Below are positions 63,207 through 64,000 of a stretch of DNA of 64,000 nt, one piece after another (position 1 is the stretch's first letter; each line of letters begins with the position of its first letter). Origin of the DNA: Aquabacterium sp. (GTDB taxonomy: Bacteria > Pseudomonadota > Gammaproteobacteria > Burkholderiales > Burkholderiaceae_C); assembly GCF_016195855.1 (NCBI RefSeq), contig NZ_JACPYU010000002.1, positions 124,001 through 188,000 of the forward strand. Reading direction: 5' to 3'. The position numbers and the translations under genes are program-made. The notes beneath the pieces are model-generated. The model ran no database searches and was not told where the DNA came from. It worked only from the letters and a program-made list of their open reading frames with translations.

Positions 63207-64000
63207 TCAGGCGGCCAGCGCGTGCACGTCCTGCAGGCGCCAGTGCACATGGGCGGCTTCGCCGGGCTGCCAGGGGGCGGCGTCGAAGGCGGCCTCGCCC
63301 AGCATCACGCTGAGCTCGCCCTCACCGGGCAAGGCCGGGCTGTGCAGGGTCAGCAGCACGTAGGTGCCCTGGTACTCGACACCGGTCACGGTGGCGCTCA
63401 ACTGACCCACGTCGCCCGACACGGGCTGGCGGCTGAGCTGTGACTTGTCGGTGCGCACGGCCACCTTGGCCTCGCCCTGGGGGATCACGTTGTGGCCACC
63501 GATGAAGCGCGCCACGAACTCGGTGCGCGGCGCATTGAAGACGGCATGCGGGCTGCCTTGCTGCTCGATGCGGCCTGCGTTCATCACCACCACCTGGTCG
63601 GCCAGGGCCATGGCCTCTTCCTGCGAGTGCGTCACATGGATGAAGGTCATGCCCAGGCTCTTTTGCCAGGCCTTGAGCTCGGCGCGCATCTTGATGCGCA
63701 GAAAAGGGTCGAGCGCAGACAGCGGCTCGTCGAGCAGCAGCACCCGCGGCTCGGTGATCAGGGCACGGGCCAGCGCCACACGCTGCTGCTGGCCACCCGA
63801 CATCTCGGCGGGCTTGCGTTCAGCCAGATGGGCCAGGGACACGCGCTGCAGCAGGTCCATGGCCTTGGCTTGCCGCGTGGCCTTGTCCACACCACGCATC
63901 TTCAGGCTGAAGGCGACGTTGTCGAGCGCACTCAGATGCGGGAACAGCGCATAGCTCTGGAACATCATGGCCGTGCCGCGCGCCGAGGCAGGCAGGTGCG
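63207..64000 (-). CDS. ABC transporter ATPase, PotA-like (5' end beyond right edge)
   Basis: The visible 264 residues begin inside the nucleotide-binding domain just before the Q-loop (RGTAMMFQSYALFPHL). They include the signature MSGGQQQRVALARAL, Walker B VLLLDEPLSALD and the H-loop His in IHVTHSQEEAM. A C-terminal TOBE domain follows (RFIGGHNVIPQGEAK, then VTGVEYQGTYVLL). The Walker A motif lies outside the window. It energises the importer made of the binding protein and two permeases downstream and is the most upstream gene visible in this operon. Confidence 0.94.
   Translation of the reverse strand, partial: HLPASARGTAMMFQSYALFPHLSALDNVAFSLKMRGVDKATRQAKAMDLLQRVSLAHLAERKPAEMSGGQQQRVALARALITEPRVLLLDEPLSALDPFLRIKMRAELKAWQKSLGMTFIHVTHSQEEAMALADQVVVMNAGRIEQQGSPHAVFNAPRTEFVARFIGGHNVIPQGEAKVAVRTDKSQLSRQPVSGDVGQLSATVTGVEYQGTYVLLTLHSPALPGEGELSVMLGEAAFDAAPWQPGEAAHVHWRLQDVHALAA

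Overview
The window looks like chromosomal DNA from a high-GC betaproteobacterium of the order Burkholderiales (Comamonadaceae/Sphaerotilaceae-like). The main evidence is the gene order metK <-> lpxL-type acyltransferase x2 > dapF > DUF484 > xerC, which is a familiar Burkholderiales arrangement. The Burkholderia-type porin and the strong G/C third-position bias agree with this. I see no tRNA, rRNA, CRISPR array, insertion sequence or prophage. All family assignments come from reading translated sequence by eye; no database search was run.

Layout. (1) 1-17.6 kb, leftward: a type VI secretion (T6SS) operon tssA-tssB-tssC-hcp-hcp-tagJ-tssE-tssF-tssG-clpV. It is followed by two candidate lipid-cleaving effectors (a GWSRG serine hydrolase and a PI-PLC X-domain protein), a TPR-methyltransferase fusion, and a vgrG that runs off the left edge. 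TssJ/K/L/M and PAAR are not in the window. (2) 17.7-28 kb, leftward: a signal-peptide-bearing TPR-CHAT (caspase-like) protein, a TpsB transporter and a TpsA exoprotein in one tightly packed operon. A LuxR-type response regulator and a membrane hybrid kinase sit just upstream. This is the strongest candidate here for an under-described system: a periplasmic caspase-like protease that may act on a two-partner secretion substrate. (3) 28-36.9 kb: prfC, an RTX repeat protein, a YidB-like protein, an HD-GYP phosphodiesterase, a chemoreceptor and a DUF2238 membrane protein.

(4) 36.9-49.7 kb: the metK/lpxL/dapF/xerC backbone, interrupted by accessory genes. These are an exported CBM2-like protein, a second chemoreceptor, a GT-C-like membrane protein, a secreted beta-propeller protein and a CysE-like acetyltransferase. 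(5) 49.7-57 kb: signalling genes and rlmI. They comprise a soluble hybrid kinase, an AraC-type regulator, an HDOD protein and a membrane hybrid kinase whose reading frame is broken by one base in a short C run. (6) 57-64 kb, leftward: a polyamine-type ABC transporter (ATPase, Tat-exported binding protein, two permeases) interleaved with a porin and followed by a GntR regulator and an Asp/Glu-racemase-family protein. That protein lacks the second catalytic cysteine. Intergenic repeat elements lie inside this last operon.

Working together: region 1 would build a contractile tail sheath, tube and recycling machinery with its cargo. Region 2 would export and perhaps process a large beta-helical surface protein under two-component control. 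Region 6 would import a small nitrogenous compound across both membranes and modify it. Several genes across the window (chemoreceptors, HD-GYP, HDOD, hybrid kinases) suggest a motile, environmentally responsive free-living bacterium.
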